Assembly (NCBI GenBank): GCA_036274595.1 | Contig: DASUFL010000154.1 | Coordinates: 1 to 14,088, forward strand | From: WS-9 sp036274595 | GTDB lineage: Bacteria > Eisenbacteria > RBG-16-71-46 > SZUA-252 | Length of the DNA: 14,088 nt | Direction: 5' to 3' | In this document: one piece after another, positions 1 through 8,172 of the stretch | Layout of the letters: each line of letters starts with the position of its first letter | How positions within the stretch are numbered: position 1 is the first letter of the stretch | Notes under the pieces: model-generated | Told to the model about the DNA's origin: nothing | The model's input: the letters and a program-made list of their open reading frames with translations, nothing else | Database searches by the model: none | Position numbers and translations under genes: made by a program

Positions 1-915
1 TCCTCGAGCCGCCTCCCGATCCTCATCCTGGGTGAGAGCGGCACGGGCAAGGAGCTCCTCGCGCGCGCGGCGCACGGCCTCTCCGATCGGGCCGCGCGCC
101 CGTTCGTGGTCGGGCACTGCGCCGCGCTCTCGGACGGGCTCCTGGACGTCGAGCTCTTCGGCAAGGACCCGGGCGAGGGGCCCGGGGGCGAGGGCGCGCG
201 CACGGGGCTCTTCGAGACCGCGAGCCGCGGCGTCATGTTCCTGGATGAAGTGGGCGAGCTCCTCACCTCCGCGCAGGCGAAGCTCCTTCGCGTGATCGAG
301 ATGGGTGAGCTGCGCCGCGTGGGCAGCATGGGCGTGCGCCAGGTCGATGTGCGGGTGATCGTCGCCTCCACCCGCGACCTGGGCTCGCTCGTCCGGCGCG
401 GCCTCTTCCGGGACGATCTCTACTACCGGCTGAACGGGATTCGCCTCGAGGTGCCGCCCCTGCGCGAGCGGCCGGGCGACATCGGTCTGATCGGCCGGCA
501 TCTCCTCGACCGCGCCTGCATGGAAGCGGGGAAGCGCGTGACCTTGAGCGAGGAGGCGTGGGCTCGCCTCATCGCGCATTCGTGGCCCGGCAACGTGAGC
601 GAGCTCAAGAGCGTCATCGACCGGACCGTCGCGCTCGCGGGCGACGGCGAGCGGCTGTCCGCCGAGCAGGTCCAGTTCCAGCCCGCGGTCCGCGCTCCCA
701 TCCCCGGCACGACGGAGCGGACCGGAATCCGCACCATGCGGCGCTCGGGCGATCCGGAGGAGCGGAACCGGATCGTGGACGCGCTCCGCGCGAACGGTGG
801 CAACCAGTCGGAGGCAGCGCGCAGCCTGAACGGCATGAAGCGGACGACGCTCCTCTACAAGATGAAGAAGCTCGACATCCGCCCCGAGGAATACCGCCCC
901 GCGCCTCCGCGCTGA
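1..915 (+). CDS. AAA+ sigma-54-activator-type transcriptional regulator with Fis-type HTH, 5' partial
   Basis: The reading frame is open from base 1 to the TGA at 913-915 (304 residues), so the N-terminal sensory or receiver part lies outside the window. Visible in order: Walker A GESGTGKE (residues 10-17), ELFG (51-54), Walker B FLDE (80-83), the FRDDLYYRLN arginine-finger segment (136-145) and PPLRERPGDI. A C-terminal Fis-type helix-turn-helix follows (about 254-295, with GGNQSEAARSL and TTLLYKMKKLDI). This is the NtrC/PspF-type enhancer-binding protein architecture, which normally uses ATP to remodel sigma-54 RNA polymerase. Two hallmark elements are altered. The GAFTGA loop that contacts sigma-54 is replaced by GEGPGG (residues 58-63). 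The sensor II arginine of the family's WPGNVREL segment is serine (S200 in WPGNVSELK). The protein may therefore act without sigma-54 or be a weak ATPase; that is inference. The family call is firm, the target unknown. Confidence 0.9.
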   Translation, partial: SSSRLPILILGESGTGKELLARAAHGLSDRAARPFVVGHCAALSDGLLDVELFGKDPGEGPGGEGARTGLFETASRGVMFLDEVGELLTSAQAKLLRVIEMGELRRVGSMGVRQVDVRVIVASTRDLGSLVRRGLFRDDLYYRLNGIRLEVPPLRERPGDIGLIGRHLLDRACMEAGKRVTLSEEAWARLIAHSWPGNVSELKSVIDRTVALAGDGERLSAEQVQFQPAVRAPIPGTTERTGIRTMRRSGDPEERNRIVDALRANGGNQSEAARSLNGMKRTTLLYKMKKLDIRPEEYRPAPPR

Positions 916-944
916 TTGACCCGCCCGGCGCGCGCCCCTATACT
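916..944 (+). promoter_or_regulatory. Sigma-70-type promoter for nuoI
   Basis: A TTGACC -35 element (916-921) is separated by exactly 17 bp from a TATACT -10 element (939-944), five of six consensus matches in each box. The -35 box begins at the base after the upstream regulator's stop codon. Transcription would start near 951, giving a leader of about 87 nt before nuoI. This was read directly from sequence and not tested. Confidence 0.7.
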
Positions 945-988
945 CACGGGCGAGCACGCGCTAACCGCGCAGCATCCCGGCACTTGGC

Positions 989-1001
989 GGGCCACTGGCC
1001 C
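989..1001. repeat. 13-bp palindrome in the nuoI leader
   Basis: GGGCCA-C-TGGCCC is a perfect inverted repeat with a one-base centre. It lies downstream of the predicted transcription start and 26 bp before the nuoI Shine-Dalgarno sequence. It could be an operator for a dimeric regulator, but in sequence this G+C-rich a chance palindrome is quite possible. The rest of the 122-bp spacer between regulator and nuoI shows only the promoter and ribosome-binding site. Confidence 0.25.
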
Positions 1002-1037
1002 CATCCCGAGCGCCTTCCCATCCCCGCGAGGAGTCGC

Positions 1038-1493
1038 ATGGTTGCCGAATTGATGAAGGGGCTGTCGATCACGCTGTCCCACCTCTTCAAGAAGCCGGTG
1101 ACGCTCAAGTATCCGGACGTGAAGATGCCGATGTATCCGCGCTTCCGTGGGCTCCACGAGCTCCATCGCTACGCGAACGGGCTCGAGCGCTGCGTCTGCT
1201 GCGGACTCTGCGCGGCGGTGTGTCCCGCCGACGCCATCTACATGGAAGCGGCGGAGAACACGCCCACGCAGCGCTTCTCCGCGGGCGAGCGCTACGCGCG
1301 GCGCTACGAGATCGACATGCTTCGGTGCATCTTCTGCGGCTACTGCGAAGAGGCCTGCCCCGAGGACGCGATCTTCCTGGGTCACAACTTCGAGCTTTCG
1401 GACTACTCCCGCGATTCGTTCCTCTATTCCAAGGAGCAGCTCCTCGTCCCGGTGGGCATGACGAACACGCCGGGCATCGTTCGGGGCCGGTAG
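1038..1493 (+). CDS. nuoI: NADH-quinone oxidoreductase subunit I (NuoI)
   Basis: Encodes 151 residues, a usual length for NuoI, the peripheral-arm subunit carrying clusters N6a and N6b that pass electrons towards NuoB. Two ferredoxin motifs are complete: C52, C55, C58, C62 (in CVCCGLCAAVCP) and C97, C100, C103, C107 (in CIFCGYCEEACP). The segments RYARRYEIDMLRCIFCGYCEE and SKEQLLVP are typical of the family. The ATG at 1038 has a GAGGAG Shine-Dalgarno at 1028-1033, and a strong promoter lies upstream at 916-944. The open frame extends further 5', but that part is out-of-frame shadow of the regulator gene. It is separated from the other nuo genes of the window by a metal transporter, whereas nuoI usually sits between nuoH and nuoJ. 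Confidence 0.95.
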   Translation: MVAELMKGLSITLSHLFKKPVTLKYPDVKMPMYPRFRGLHELHRYANGLERCVCCGLCAAVCPADAIYMEAAENTPTQRFSAGERYARRYEIDMLRCIFCGYCEEACPEDAIFLGHNFELSDYSRDSFLYSKEQLLVPVGMTNTPGIVRGR

Positions 1494-1508
1494 GCGCGCC
1501 CGTACGCG

Positions 1509-2273
1509 ATGGGCGACCGCTGGTTGCTCGCCGCGGCCTGCGGCGTGGTCGCGGGACTTGCGAACGTCCTCGGCGGCTGGCTCGCCGTGGGACGCCACGG
1601 CTGGGACCGCGTCCGGCAGAGCTACTTCATGGCGGCCGGCGCGGGCTTCCTCCTCGCCGCCGTCTTCCTCCGCCTCATTCCCGAGAGCTTTCGCCTCGCC
1701 TCCAGTCCCAACGGCCCGCCCACGCTCGCGGTCGGCTCGCTCATCCTCGTCGGATATCTCCTGATCCACGCCGCCGAGCACGTGCTGGTGGGGCACTTCC
1801 ACTTCGGCGAGGAGACGCACCACGAGCACTGGGTCGAGCCGGTCGTGGGCACCAGCGCGCTCGTGGGGCTTCTCCTCCACACGCTCCTGGACGGCGTCTC
1901 GATCGGCTCCGCGTTCGTCGTGCAGCCCGCGCTCGGCATCCTCGTCGCGGTGGCCGTGTTCCTGCACAAGGTCCCCGAGGGATTCACGATCGGCTCGATC
2001 ATGGTCGCGGCCGGACGCTCGCGAAGGGACGCGTTCCTGAGCGCCGCCTGGCTGGGCATCGCGACCGTGGTGGGAACCCTCACGATCTCGCTCTGGTCGG
2101 GCCTCGTCCCCTACGCGCTTCCGCTATCGGCGGGCGCCGCGCTCTACGTGGCGGCGTCGGATCTCATCCCGGCCGTCAACGAGACGAAGGGGATCAAGAT
2201 GGCTCTCGTCGTATTCGGCGGGGTGGTGCTCTTTTTTGCGACGGAATCCGCTCTGGAGCGGCTGGGGTTGTGA
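1509..2273 (+). CDS. ZIP-family metal transporter
   Basis: Encodes a 254-residue, very hydrophobic protein with about seven or eight membrane segments. It has the two metal-binding helices of ZIP transporters: HTLLDGVSIG (H124, D128) and HKVPEGFTIG (H153, E157). DLIPAVNE follows near the C-terminus (218-225). A histidine-rich cytoplasmic-type loop (H91, H96, H98, H104, H105, H107) lies between helices, as in many ZIP proteins. The expected role is import of Zn2+, Fe2+ or a related divalent cation across the inner membrane; the metal cannot be read from sequence. The ATG at 1509 lies 15 bp after nuoI with no convincing Shine-Dalgarno, so translation may depend on nuoI readthrough or coupling. 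A transporter here between nuoI and nuoB is unusual. Confidence 0.85.
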   Translation: MGDRWLLAAACGVVAGLANVLGGWLAVGRHGWDRVRQSYFMAAGAGFLLAAVFLRLIPESFRLASSPNGPPTLAVGSLILVGYLLIHAAEHVLVGHFHFGEETHHEHWVEPVVGTSALVGLLLHTLLDGVSIGSAFVVQPALGILVAVAVFLHKVPEGFTIGSIMVAAGRSRRDAFLSAAWLGIATVVGTLTISLWSGLVPYALPLSAGAALYVAASDLIPAVNETKGIKMALVVFGGVVLFFATESALERLGL

Positions 2274-2302
2274 TTGACCCGGCCCTAGCCTGCTGGTAGG
2301 GT
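2274..2302 (+). promoter_or_regulatory. Sigma-70-type promoter for the nuoB-D-F-G operon
   Basis: TTGACC (2274-2279), a 17-bp spacer and TAGGGT (2297-2302). The -35 box starts at the base after the ZIP gene's TGA, the same TGATTGACC junction and the same spacing as the nuoI promoter. The -10 box matches consensus at three of six positions including the key first T, A and last T. The predicted leader to nuoB is about 79 nt; nothing else stands out in it. Confidence 0.5.
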
Positions 2303-2387
2303 GACGTTTCCGGCATCCAATCCCCCCGGCGAGCATCTGTTTCAATGGGGGCGAACCGCGCGCGCGAAGCGCCAGTAAGGAACCAAC

Positions 2388-2975
<588 letters not shown>

Positions 2976-2988
2976 AGCCCAAGCCGCA

Positions 2989-4176
2989 ATGTCCGCGACC
3001 ACCGCGTCCGAATTCAAGACCATCACCATCAACATGGGGCCGCAGCACCCCTCGACCCACGGGGTGCTCCGCCTGATCATCGAGCTGGACGGTGAGACCG
3101 TGGTCTCTCTCAAGCCCGTGATGGGCTATCTCCACACGGGGATGGAGAAGATCATGGAGGCGAAGAGCTACACCAAGTCGCTCACGGTCACCGACCGGAT
3201 GGACTACCTGTCGCCGCTCGGCAACAACATGGCCTACGTCGGCGCGGTCGAGCGGATCATGGGGCTCACGCTCCCCGAGCGCGCGCAGATCCTCCGCGTC
3301 ATCCTCCTCGAGCTCACGCGCATCTCGTCGCATCTCGTCTGGCTCGGGACGCACGCGATCGATCTCGGCGCGATGAGCGTCTTCCTCTACTGCTTCCGCG
3401 AGCGGGAGAAGCTCCTCGATGTGAACGACATGGTCGCCGGCTCGCGGATGACCCCGAGCTACTTCCGCGTGGGCGGATTCTTCCTGGACGTGCCGGACAC
3501 GTTCGCACCCTACGTGAAGAAGTTCGTGGAGGAGTTTCCGTCCTCGATCGACGAGTACCACAACCTGCTCACGAAGAACCGGATCTGGATGAAGCGCACG
3601 ATCGGCGTCGGCACGATCACCGCCGAGCAGGCGGTGGCGCTCAGCGTGACCGGCCCGACGCTCAGGGGAAGCGGCCTCAGCTACGACGTGCGGAAGGCGA
3701 TGCCCTACTGCGGCTACGAGACCTACCAGTTCGACGTGCCGCTCGGGAAGAACGGCGATGTCTACGACCGCTACCTCTGCCGCATGGCCGAGATGCGCCA
3801 GTCGCTGAACATCGTGCGCCAGGGGCTGGACCGGCTGAAGCCGGGCCCCGTTCGGGCCGACAATCCGTACCTCTTCCCGGCGCGACGCGAGGACGTGAAG
3901 CACGGGATGGAGGAGCTCATCTTCCACTTCAAGATCATGTCCGAGGGATTCCGCCCTCCGGTCGGGGACTCGTACTTCTCGATCGAATCGCCGAAGGGAG
4001 AGCTTGGCTTCTACGTGGCGAGCGACGGCGAGCCGCTCCCGTACCGCGTACGCGTGCGGCCCCCCTCGTTCATCAATCTCCAGGCGCTCGAGGCCATGTG
4101 CGTCGGCCGGATGGTGGCCGACGTGGTCGCGTGCATCGGGAGCATCGACATCGTCCTCGGAGAGGTGGACCGCTAG
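2989..4176 (+). CDS. nuoD: NADH-quinone oxidoreductase subunit D (NuoD, 49-kDa type)
   Basis: Encodes 395 residues, normal for a stand-alone NuoD and not a NuoCD fusion. NuoD forms the quinone-reduction pocket with NuoB. The quinone-binding histidine loop GPQHPSTHGVLR (residues 17-28; H24 matches His38 of Thermus Nqo4) and MDYL (71-74; Y73 matches Tyr87) are present. YDVRKAMPY, GYETYQFDVPLG and the C-terminal RPPSFINLQ...GEVDR are also characteristic. It starts at ATG 2989, 13 bp after nuoB, with only a weak purine stretch upstream (AGAGCCCAAG), which suggests translational coupling. nuoF begins 2 bp after its stop codon, so nuoE is not in its usual place. Confidence 0.96.
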   Translation: MSATTASEFKTITINMGPQHPSTHGVLRLIIELDGETVVSLKPVMGYLHTGMEKIMEAKSYTKSLTVTDRMDYLSPLGNNMAYVGAVERIMGLTLPERAQILRVILLELTRISSHLVWLGTHAIDLGAMSVFLYCFREREKLLDVNDMVAGSRMTPSYFRVGGFFLDVPDTFAPYVKKFVEEFPSSIDEYHNLLTKNRIWMKRTIGVGTITAEQAVALSVTGPTLRGSGLSYDVRKAMPYCGYETYQFDVPLGKNGDVYDRYLCRMAEMRQSLNIVRQGLDRLKPGPVRADNPYLFPARREDVKHGMEELIFHFKIMSEGFRPPVGDSYFSIESPKGELGFYVASDGEPLPYRVRVRPPSFINLQALEAMCVGRMVADVVACIGSIDIVLGEVDR

Positions 4177-4178
4177 GA

Positions 4179-5459
4179 ATGGACAACGGACGCGTCCTCA
4201 CCGCCACGACCGGACTCCCCGGCTCGCACACGCTCGAGGTCTATCGCAAGCACGGAGGCTACGAGGCGCTCGCGATCGCTCTCACGAAGACTCCCGACGA
4301 GGTCATCGACGTGGTGAAGCGCTCCGGCCTTCGCGGCCGGGGCGGCGCCGGCTTCCCGACAGGGACCAAGTGGGGCTTCGTCCCCAAGTCGACCGACAAG
4401 CCCAAGTACCTGTGCGTGAACGCGGACGAGAGCGAGCCTGGCGCGTTCAAGGACCGGCTCCTCCTCGCCAAGGATCCGCACCAAGTGATCGAGGGGACGC
4501 TGATCGGCGCCTTCGCCATCGGCGCGCGGCGCGCCTACATCTACATCCGCGGCGAGTTCGCGCACGAGGCGAACGTCATGCAGGCCGCGATCGACGAGGC
4601 GCGGGCCGCGGGGCTCGTGGGGAATAACATCTTGAAGTCGGGCTACGACTGCGAGGTCGTCATCTACCTCGGCGCCGGGGCCTACATCTGCGGCGAGGAG
4701 ACCGCGCTCATCGAGTCGATCGAGGGGCAGCGCGGCGAGCCGAGGCTCAAGCCTCCGTTCCCGGCCGTCGTCGGCCTCTTCGGCTGCCCGACGGTGGTGA
4801 ACAACGTCGAGACCCTCGCCTGCGTGCCACACATCGTGAAGCGCGGGTGGGAGTGGTTCGCCGGCATCGGCCCCGACCGGAACACGGGGCCCAAGCTCTA
4901 TGGCTTGAGCGGCCACATCAATCGCCCGGGCGTCTACGAAGCGCCCATGGGGATCTCGCTCCGCACGCTCATCGAGGAGTACGGCGGCGGCGTGCCTGGC
5001 GGGCGTCCGGTGAAGGGGGTCATCCCTGGCGGCGCGTCCTGCCCGGTGCTTCGCGGCGACGAGATCGACATCTCCATGGACTTCGACACGCTCACCCGCG
5101 CGGGCTCGCTCTTCGGCACGGGCACCCCGGTGATCATGGACGACACGACCTGCATGGTGCGCGCGGCCTGGATCACGGCGCGCTTCTTCGCGCACGAGTC
5201 GTGCGGCCAGTGCACCCCTTGCCGCGAGGGGTGCGGCTGGATGCAGCGCATCCTCTGGAAGATCGAGACCGGACGCGGCGAGGAGCGGGATCTCGACACC
5301 CTCCTCTCCGTGACGGACGAGATCGAGGGGAACACGATCTGCGCGCTCGGAGACGCGGCGGCCTGGCCGACGCGCGGCTTCGCGAAGAAGTTCCGGGACG
5401 AGTTCCTGCAGCACATCCGCGAGAAGCGCTGCCCGCTGAGCGGCGGCTCGCTCCACTAG
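4179..5459 (+). CDS. nuoF: NADH-quinone oxidoreductase subunit F (NuoF)
   Basis: Encodes 426 residues, the usual length. NuoF oxidises NADH through FMN and passes electrons to cluster N3. Visible motifs are the FMN glycine-rich loop GRGGAGFPTG (53-62), NADESEPGAFKDR (81-93) and the nucleotide-binding GAGAYICGEETAL (165-177). The N3 cysteines are C342, C345 and C348 (SCGQCTPCREG) plus C388 (TICALGDAA). I chose ATG 4179, 2 bp after the nuoD stop. The in-frame ATG at 4098 would add 27 residues translated from inside nuoD that do not look like NuoF. A purine-rich GGAGAGGTGG lies at 4159-4168. NuoE, its obligate [2Fe-2S] partner in other complexes I, is not encoded in the window. Confidence 0.96.
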   Translation: MDNGRVLTATTGLPGSHTLEVYRKHGGYEALAIALTKTPDEVIDVVKRSGLRGRGGAGFPTGTKWGFVPKSTDKPKYLCVNADESEPGAFKDRLLLAKDPHQVIEGTLIGAFAIGARRAYIYIRGEFAHEANVMQAAIDEARAAGLVGNNILKSGYDCEVVIYLGAGAYICGEETALIESIEGQRGEPRLKPPFPAVVGLFGCPTVVNNVETLACVPHIVKRGWEWFAGIGPDRNTGPKLYGLSGHINRPGVYEAPMGISLRTLIEEYGGGVPGGRPVKGVIPGGASCPVLRGDEIDISMDFDTLTRAGSLFGTGTPVIMDDTTCMVRAAWITARFFAHESCGQCTPCREGCGWMQRILWKIETGRGEERDLDTLLSVTDEIEGNTICALGDAAAWPTRGFAKKFRDEFLQHIREKRCPLSGGSLH

Positions 5460-5468
5460 AGGGTTCGC

Positions 5469-7097
5469 ATGGCCACGGTGAAGCTCCAGGTCGACGGCCG
5501 CGAGGTCGTCGTCGAGAAGGGGACCAACCTCATCGAGGCTGGCAAGAAGGCCGGCGTCTTCGTCCCCAGCTTCTGCTATCACCCCGGGCTGCCGGTCGTC
5601 GGCGTCTGCCGCATCTGCCTCTGCGAGATCGAGGGGCGCCCCAAGCTCGTCGCCGGCTGCGCCACGCCGGTCGAGGAGGGGATGAAGGTCATCACCCAGT
5701 CCGCCAAGGTGCGCGAGGCGCGCAAGGCGGTCATGGAGTTCCTGCTCATCCACCACCCGCTCGACTGTCCGATGTGCGACAAGGGCGGGGAGTGCACGCT
5801 GCAGGACTACACGATCATGATGGGCCCCTCCGCCACGCGCTTCACGTTCGAAAAGCAGACGTGGCCCGAGGAGGACGTGGGCGGGAAGCTCATCCTCAAC
5901 AAGAACCGATGCATCCTCTGCCTCCGCTGCGTGAACCTCTGCAAGTCGGTCGCAGGAAAGGATGAGATCGCGGTCCTCTCGCGGAGCGAGGAGACCTACA
6001 TCGGCACGGTCGACGGGCGCATGATCGAGAACGAGATGGCCGGGAACATCGCGGACATCTGCCCGGTCGGCGCGCTCACGAGCAAGGACTTCCGCTTCCG
6101 CGCGCGTCCCTGGGAGATGAAGCCGGTGAAGTCCGTCTGCACGATCTGCTCCAAGGGATGCAACACCCTGATCTGGTACCACCCGCGGCGGAACGAGGTC
6201 GTCCGCATCACGGCGCGCGAGAACATGGACGTGAACCAGTGGTGGATCTGCGACCGCGGCCGCGCCGGGTTCCACGGCATCCATCACCCCGACCGCCTGC
6301 TCCGCCCCACGCGCCGGGAAGGGGACGCGATCGGCCCGACGACCTGGGATCACGCGATCCCGGCCATCGCCGACTCGCTCCGCTCGATCATCGAGCGCCA
6401 CGGCGCGTCCGCCGTCGGCGTCATGGCCTCGGGCGAGCTCACCAACGAGGAGTGCTTCCTCGCCCGCTCGATCTTCCGGGACGGACTCGGCATTCCGAAC
6501 GTGGACGTGGTGGAGCGGCCGCAGCCGCCCGTCGTCTACCCCAAGTTCACGATCGAAGGGGACCGGAATCCGAACACGAAGGGGGCCCGCGTCATCGGCC
6601 TCGCCCCCGGACCCAAGGGCCTGGGCGTGAAGGACATGATTCGGGCCGCGGCCGAAGGCTCGATCCGGGCGATGGTCTTCCTGCGCGGCGGGCCGCTCGA
6701 GCAGTTCGGAGAGGCACAGGCCGTCGCGCGCGCGCTCGGCCGTCTCGAGTGCCTCGTCGTCATCGACATCCTGCCCTCGCCCGTGTCGGAGCGCGCCCAC
6801 TGGGTGCTCCCCGGCGTGAGTTCCGCCGAGCGGGAGGGGACCTATACGAACTCGCAGGGGCGCGTGCAGCGCGCCCCCAAGGTCTTCAGCCTGCGCGGCG
6901 ACACGCGCGAGGACTGGCGCATCCTCGCCGACCTCGGTCGCGCGCTCGGCGCCTGGACGCACGTCGATCCGGGTCCGCAGCAGATCTTCCAGCGTCTCGC
7001 GCTCTCGAACCCCGCGTTCGCGGGGCTCGACTACAAGCTCATCGGAGATCTGGGTGCGCCGCTCGCCGCCGCCTCGGCGGATGTCGCCGTGGGGTGA
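5469..7097 (+). CDS. nuoG: NADH-quinone oxidoreductase subunit G (NuoG), short form with N7 cluster motif
   Basis: Encodes 542 residues with complete ligand sets. The [2Fe-2S] N1b ligands are C36, C47, C50 and C64. The His/Cys-ligated N5 ligands are H96, C100, C103 and C109 (HPLDCPMCDKGGEC). N4 uses C148, C151, C154 and C198 (CILCLRC...CPVGAL). The optional N7 uses C224, C227, C231 and C261 (CTICSKGC...WWICDRGR). The molybdopterin-oxidoreductase-like remainder (about 262-542) is much shorter than in E. coli (about 908 aa in total) or Thermus (about 780 aa). The frame is intact and ends in a normal-looking C-terminal region (HWVLPGVSSAEREGTYTNSQGR), so this looks like an internally reduced domain and not a truncation. 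ATG 5469 has an AGAGGG Shine-Dalgarno at 5458-5463 overlapping the nuoF stop. Confidence 0.95.
   Translation: MATVKLQVDGREVVVEKGTNLIEAGKKAGVFVPSFCYHPGLPVVGVCRICLCEIEGRPKLVAGCATPVEEGMKVITQSAKVREARKAVMEFLLIHHPLDCPMCDKGGECTLQDYTIMMGPSATRFTFEKQTWPEEDVGGKLILNKNRCILCLRCVNLCKSVAGKDEIAVLSRSEETYIGTVDGRMIENEMAGNIADICPVGALTSKDFRFRARPWEMKPVKSVCTICSKGCNTLIWYHPRRNEVVRITARENMDVNQWWICDRGRAGFHGIHHPDRLLRPTRREGDAIGPTTWDHAIPAIADSLRSIIERHGASAVGVMASGELTNEECFLARSIFRDGLGIPNVDVVERPQPPVVYPKFTIEGDRNPNTKGARVIGLAPGPKGLGVKDMIRAAAEGSIRAMVFLRGGPLEQFGEAQAVARALGRLECLVVIDILPSPVSERAHWVLPGVSSAEREGTYTNSQGRVQRAPKVFSLRGDTREDWRILADLGRALGAWTHVDPGPQQIFQRLALSNPAFAGLDYKLIGDLGAPLAAASADVAVG
7044..7056 (+). promoter_or_regulatory. Alternative ribosome-binding site and GTG start for the deaminase gene
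   Basis: GGAG (7044-7047) lies 6 nt before an in-frame GTG (7054-7056), inside the end of nuoG. Using it would add nine residues (MRRSPPPRR) and lengthen the overlap with nuoG to 44 bp. The ATG at 7081 has a weaker upstream site but gives a 17-bp overlap. I cannot decide between them from sequence alone. Confidence 0.4.
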
Positions 7098-8172
7098 TCG
7101 CCGGCTCCGCCGCGATCTCCTCCTCGCGCTTCCGAAGACCGACCTCCACGTCCATCTCGACGGTTCCCTCCGTCCCGGCACCCTGCTCGAGATGGCGAAG
7201 GAGCAGGGAGTCCGCCTCGCGGTCAGGACTCCGGCCGAGCTCCAGGGTTTCCTCGACGAACTGACGAAGGGCGTCAGCCTCACCCGCTACCTCGAGGCCT
7301 TCGACCTCACGCTCCGCGTGCTCCAGGAGAAGGAGGCGCTCGAGCGGGCCGCGTTCGAGCTGGCCGAGGACGCGCACAGGGAGCAGGTGCGGTACATGGA
7401 AGTGCGCTACTGTCCGGCGCTCCACACGCGGCGAAAGCTCACGATGGAGGACACCGTCGAGGCGGTGGTCCGCGGGCTCGAGCGGGCGCGGAAGCGCTAC
7501 GGCATCCGGACCGGGACCATCATCTGCGGCATCCGCCACCTGAGCCCGCGGCTCTCGTACCGCCTCGCGGAGCTGGCCGTCGCGTACTATGGGAAGGGAG
7601 TCGTCGCGTTCGATCTCGCGGGCGCCGAGAAGGACTACCCGGCGAAAGCGCATCGGCGCGCGTTCGACCATGTCGTGAAGCACAACCTGAACGTCACCGT
7701 GCACGCCGGGGAGGCGTTCGGCCCCGCATCGATCGCGCAGGCGCTCCACTACTGCGGCGCGCACCGGATCGGGCACGGCACGAGGCTCAAGGAGGACCCG
7801 GGGATCCTCCGCTACGTGAACGATCACCGGATCCCGCTCGAGATGTGTCCCACGTCCAACGTGCAGACGGGAGCGTCGCCTTCCCTCCGGACGCACCCGT
7901 TCCGGGCGTATCTCAAGCTGGGGCTCCGAGTCACGGTCAACACAGACAACCGGCTCGTCTCGTCGACCACCATGACCCAGGAGCTGGATCGGGTCGTGGC
8001 GGCCCTCCGGCTCGAGCCGTCGGACGTGCGGCACGTCCTCCTGAACGGGTTCAAGTCGGCGTTCCTCCCGTTCCGCGAGAGGGGGGAGCTGATCATGGCC
8101 GCCGTCCGCGAGATCGACGATGTGTTCCGGAAGGCGCGCGCCGGCGCCGAGCCGGAGTTCGATCTGCTGTGA
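7081..8172 (+). CDS. Adenosine deaminase family protein (adenosine or aminofutalosine deaminase)
   Basis: From ATG 7081 it encodes 363 residues. It belongs to the metal-dependent adenosine deaminase family, which hydrolyses the 6-amino group of adenosine-like substrates. Zn ligands and catalytic motifs are present: TDLHVHLDGS (H23, H25), HAGE (H208, E211), RIGHGTRL, EMCPTSN and VNTDNRLVS (D289). In classical adenosine deaminases the last motif reads NTDDP; here the second Asp is Asn290. To my recollection NTDNRL(M/V)S is found in actinobacterial-type members, so this is probably a subfamily mark and not a defect. Some Add-like proteins deaminate 6-aminodeoxyfutalosine in menaquinone synthesis, and co-transcription with a quinone-reducing complex makes that alternative worth keeping. 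A GTG at 7054 is another possible start. It overlaps nuoG by 17 bp. Confidence 0.88.
   Translation: MSPWGDRRLRRDLLLALPKTDLHVHLDGSLRPGTLLEMAKEQGVRLAVRTPAELQGFLDELTKGVSLTRYLEAFDLTLRVLQEKEALERAAFELAEDAHREQVRYMEVRYCPALHTRRKLTMEDTVEAVVRGLERARKRYGIRTGTIICGIRHLSPRLSYRLAELAVAYYGKGVVAFDLAGAEKDYPAKAHRRAFDHVVKHNLNVTVHAGEAFGPASIAQALHYCGAHRIGHGTRLKEDPGILRYVNDHRIPLEMCPTSNVQTGASPSLRTHPFRAYLKLGLRVTVNTDNRLVSSTTMTQELDRVVAALRLEPSDVRHVLLNGFKSAFLPFRERGELIMAAVREIDDVFRKARAGAEPEFDLL

Noticed and set aside
855..1967. Minus-strand open frame opposite nuoI and the ZIP transporter gene
   Set aside because: It spans a clear + strand promoter and two well-supported genes, and its composition is typical of an antisense shadow.
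4098..4178. Upstream in-frame ATG that would extend NuoF by 27 residues
   Set aside because: The extension is translated from within nuoD and is Arg/Gly-rich. The ATG at 4179 gives the family's usual N-terminus and length.
4173..7283. Very long open frame on the minus strand (about 1,036 codons) opposite nuoF and nuoG
   Set aside because: It is a composition artefact of G/C-rich third positions in nuoF and nuoG. The translation is Arg/Ala/Asp/His-rich with no recognisable domain, and the + strand frames are firmly identified.
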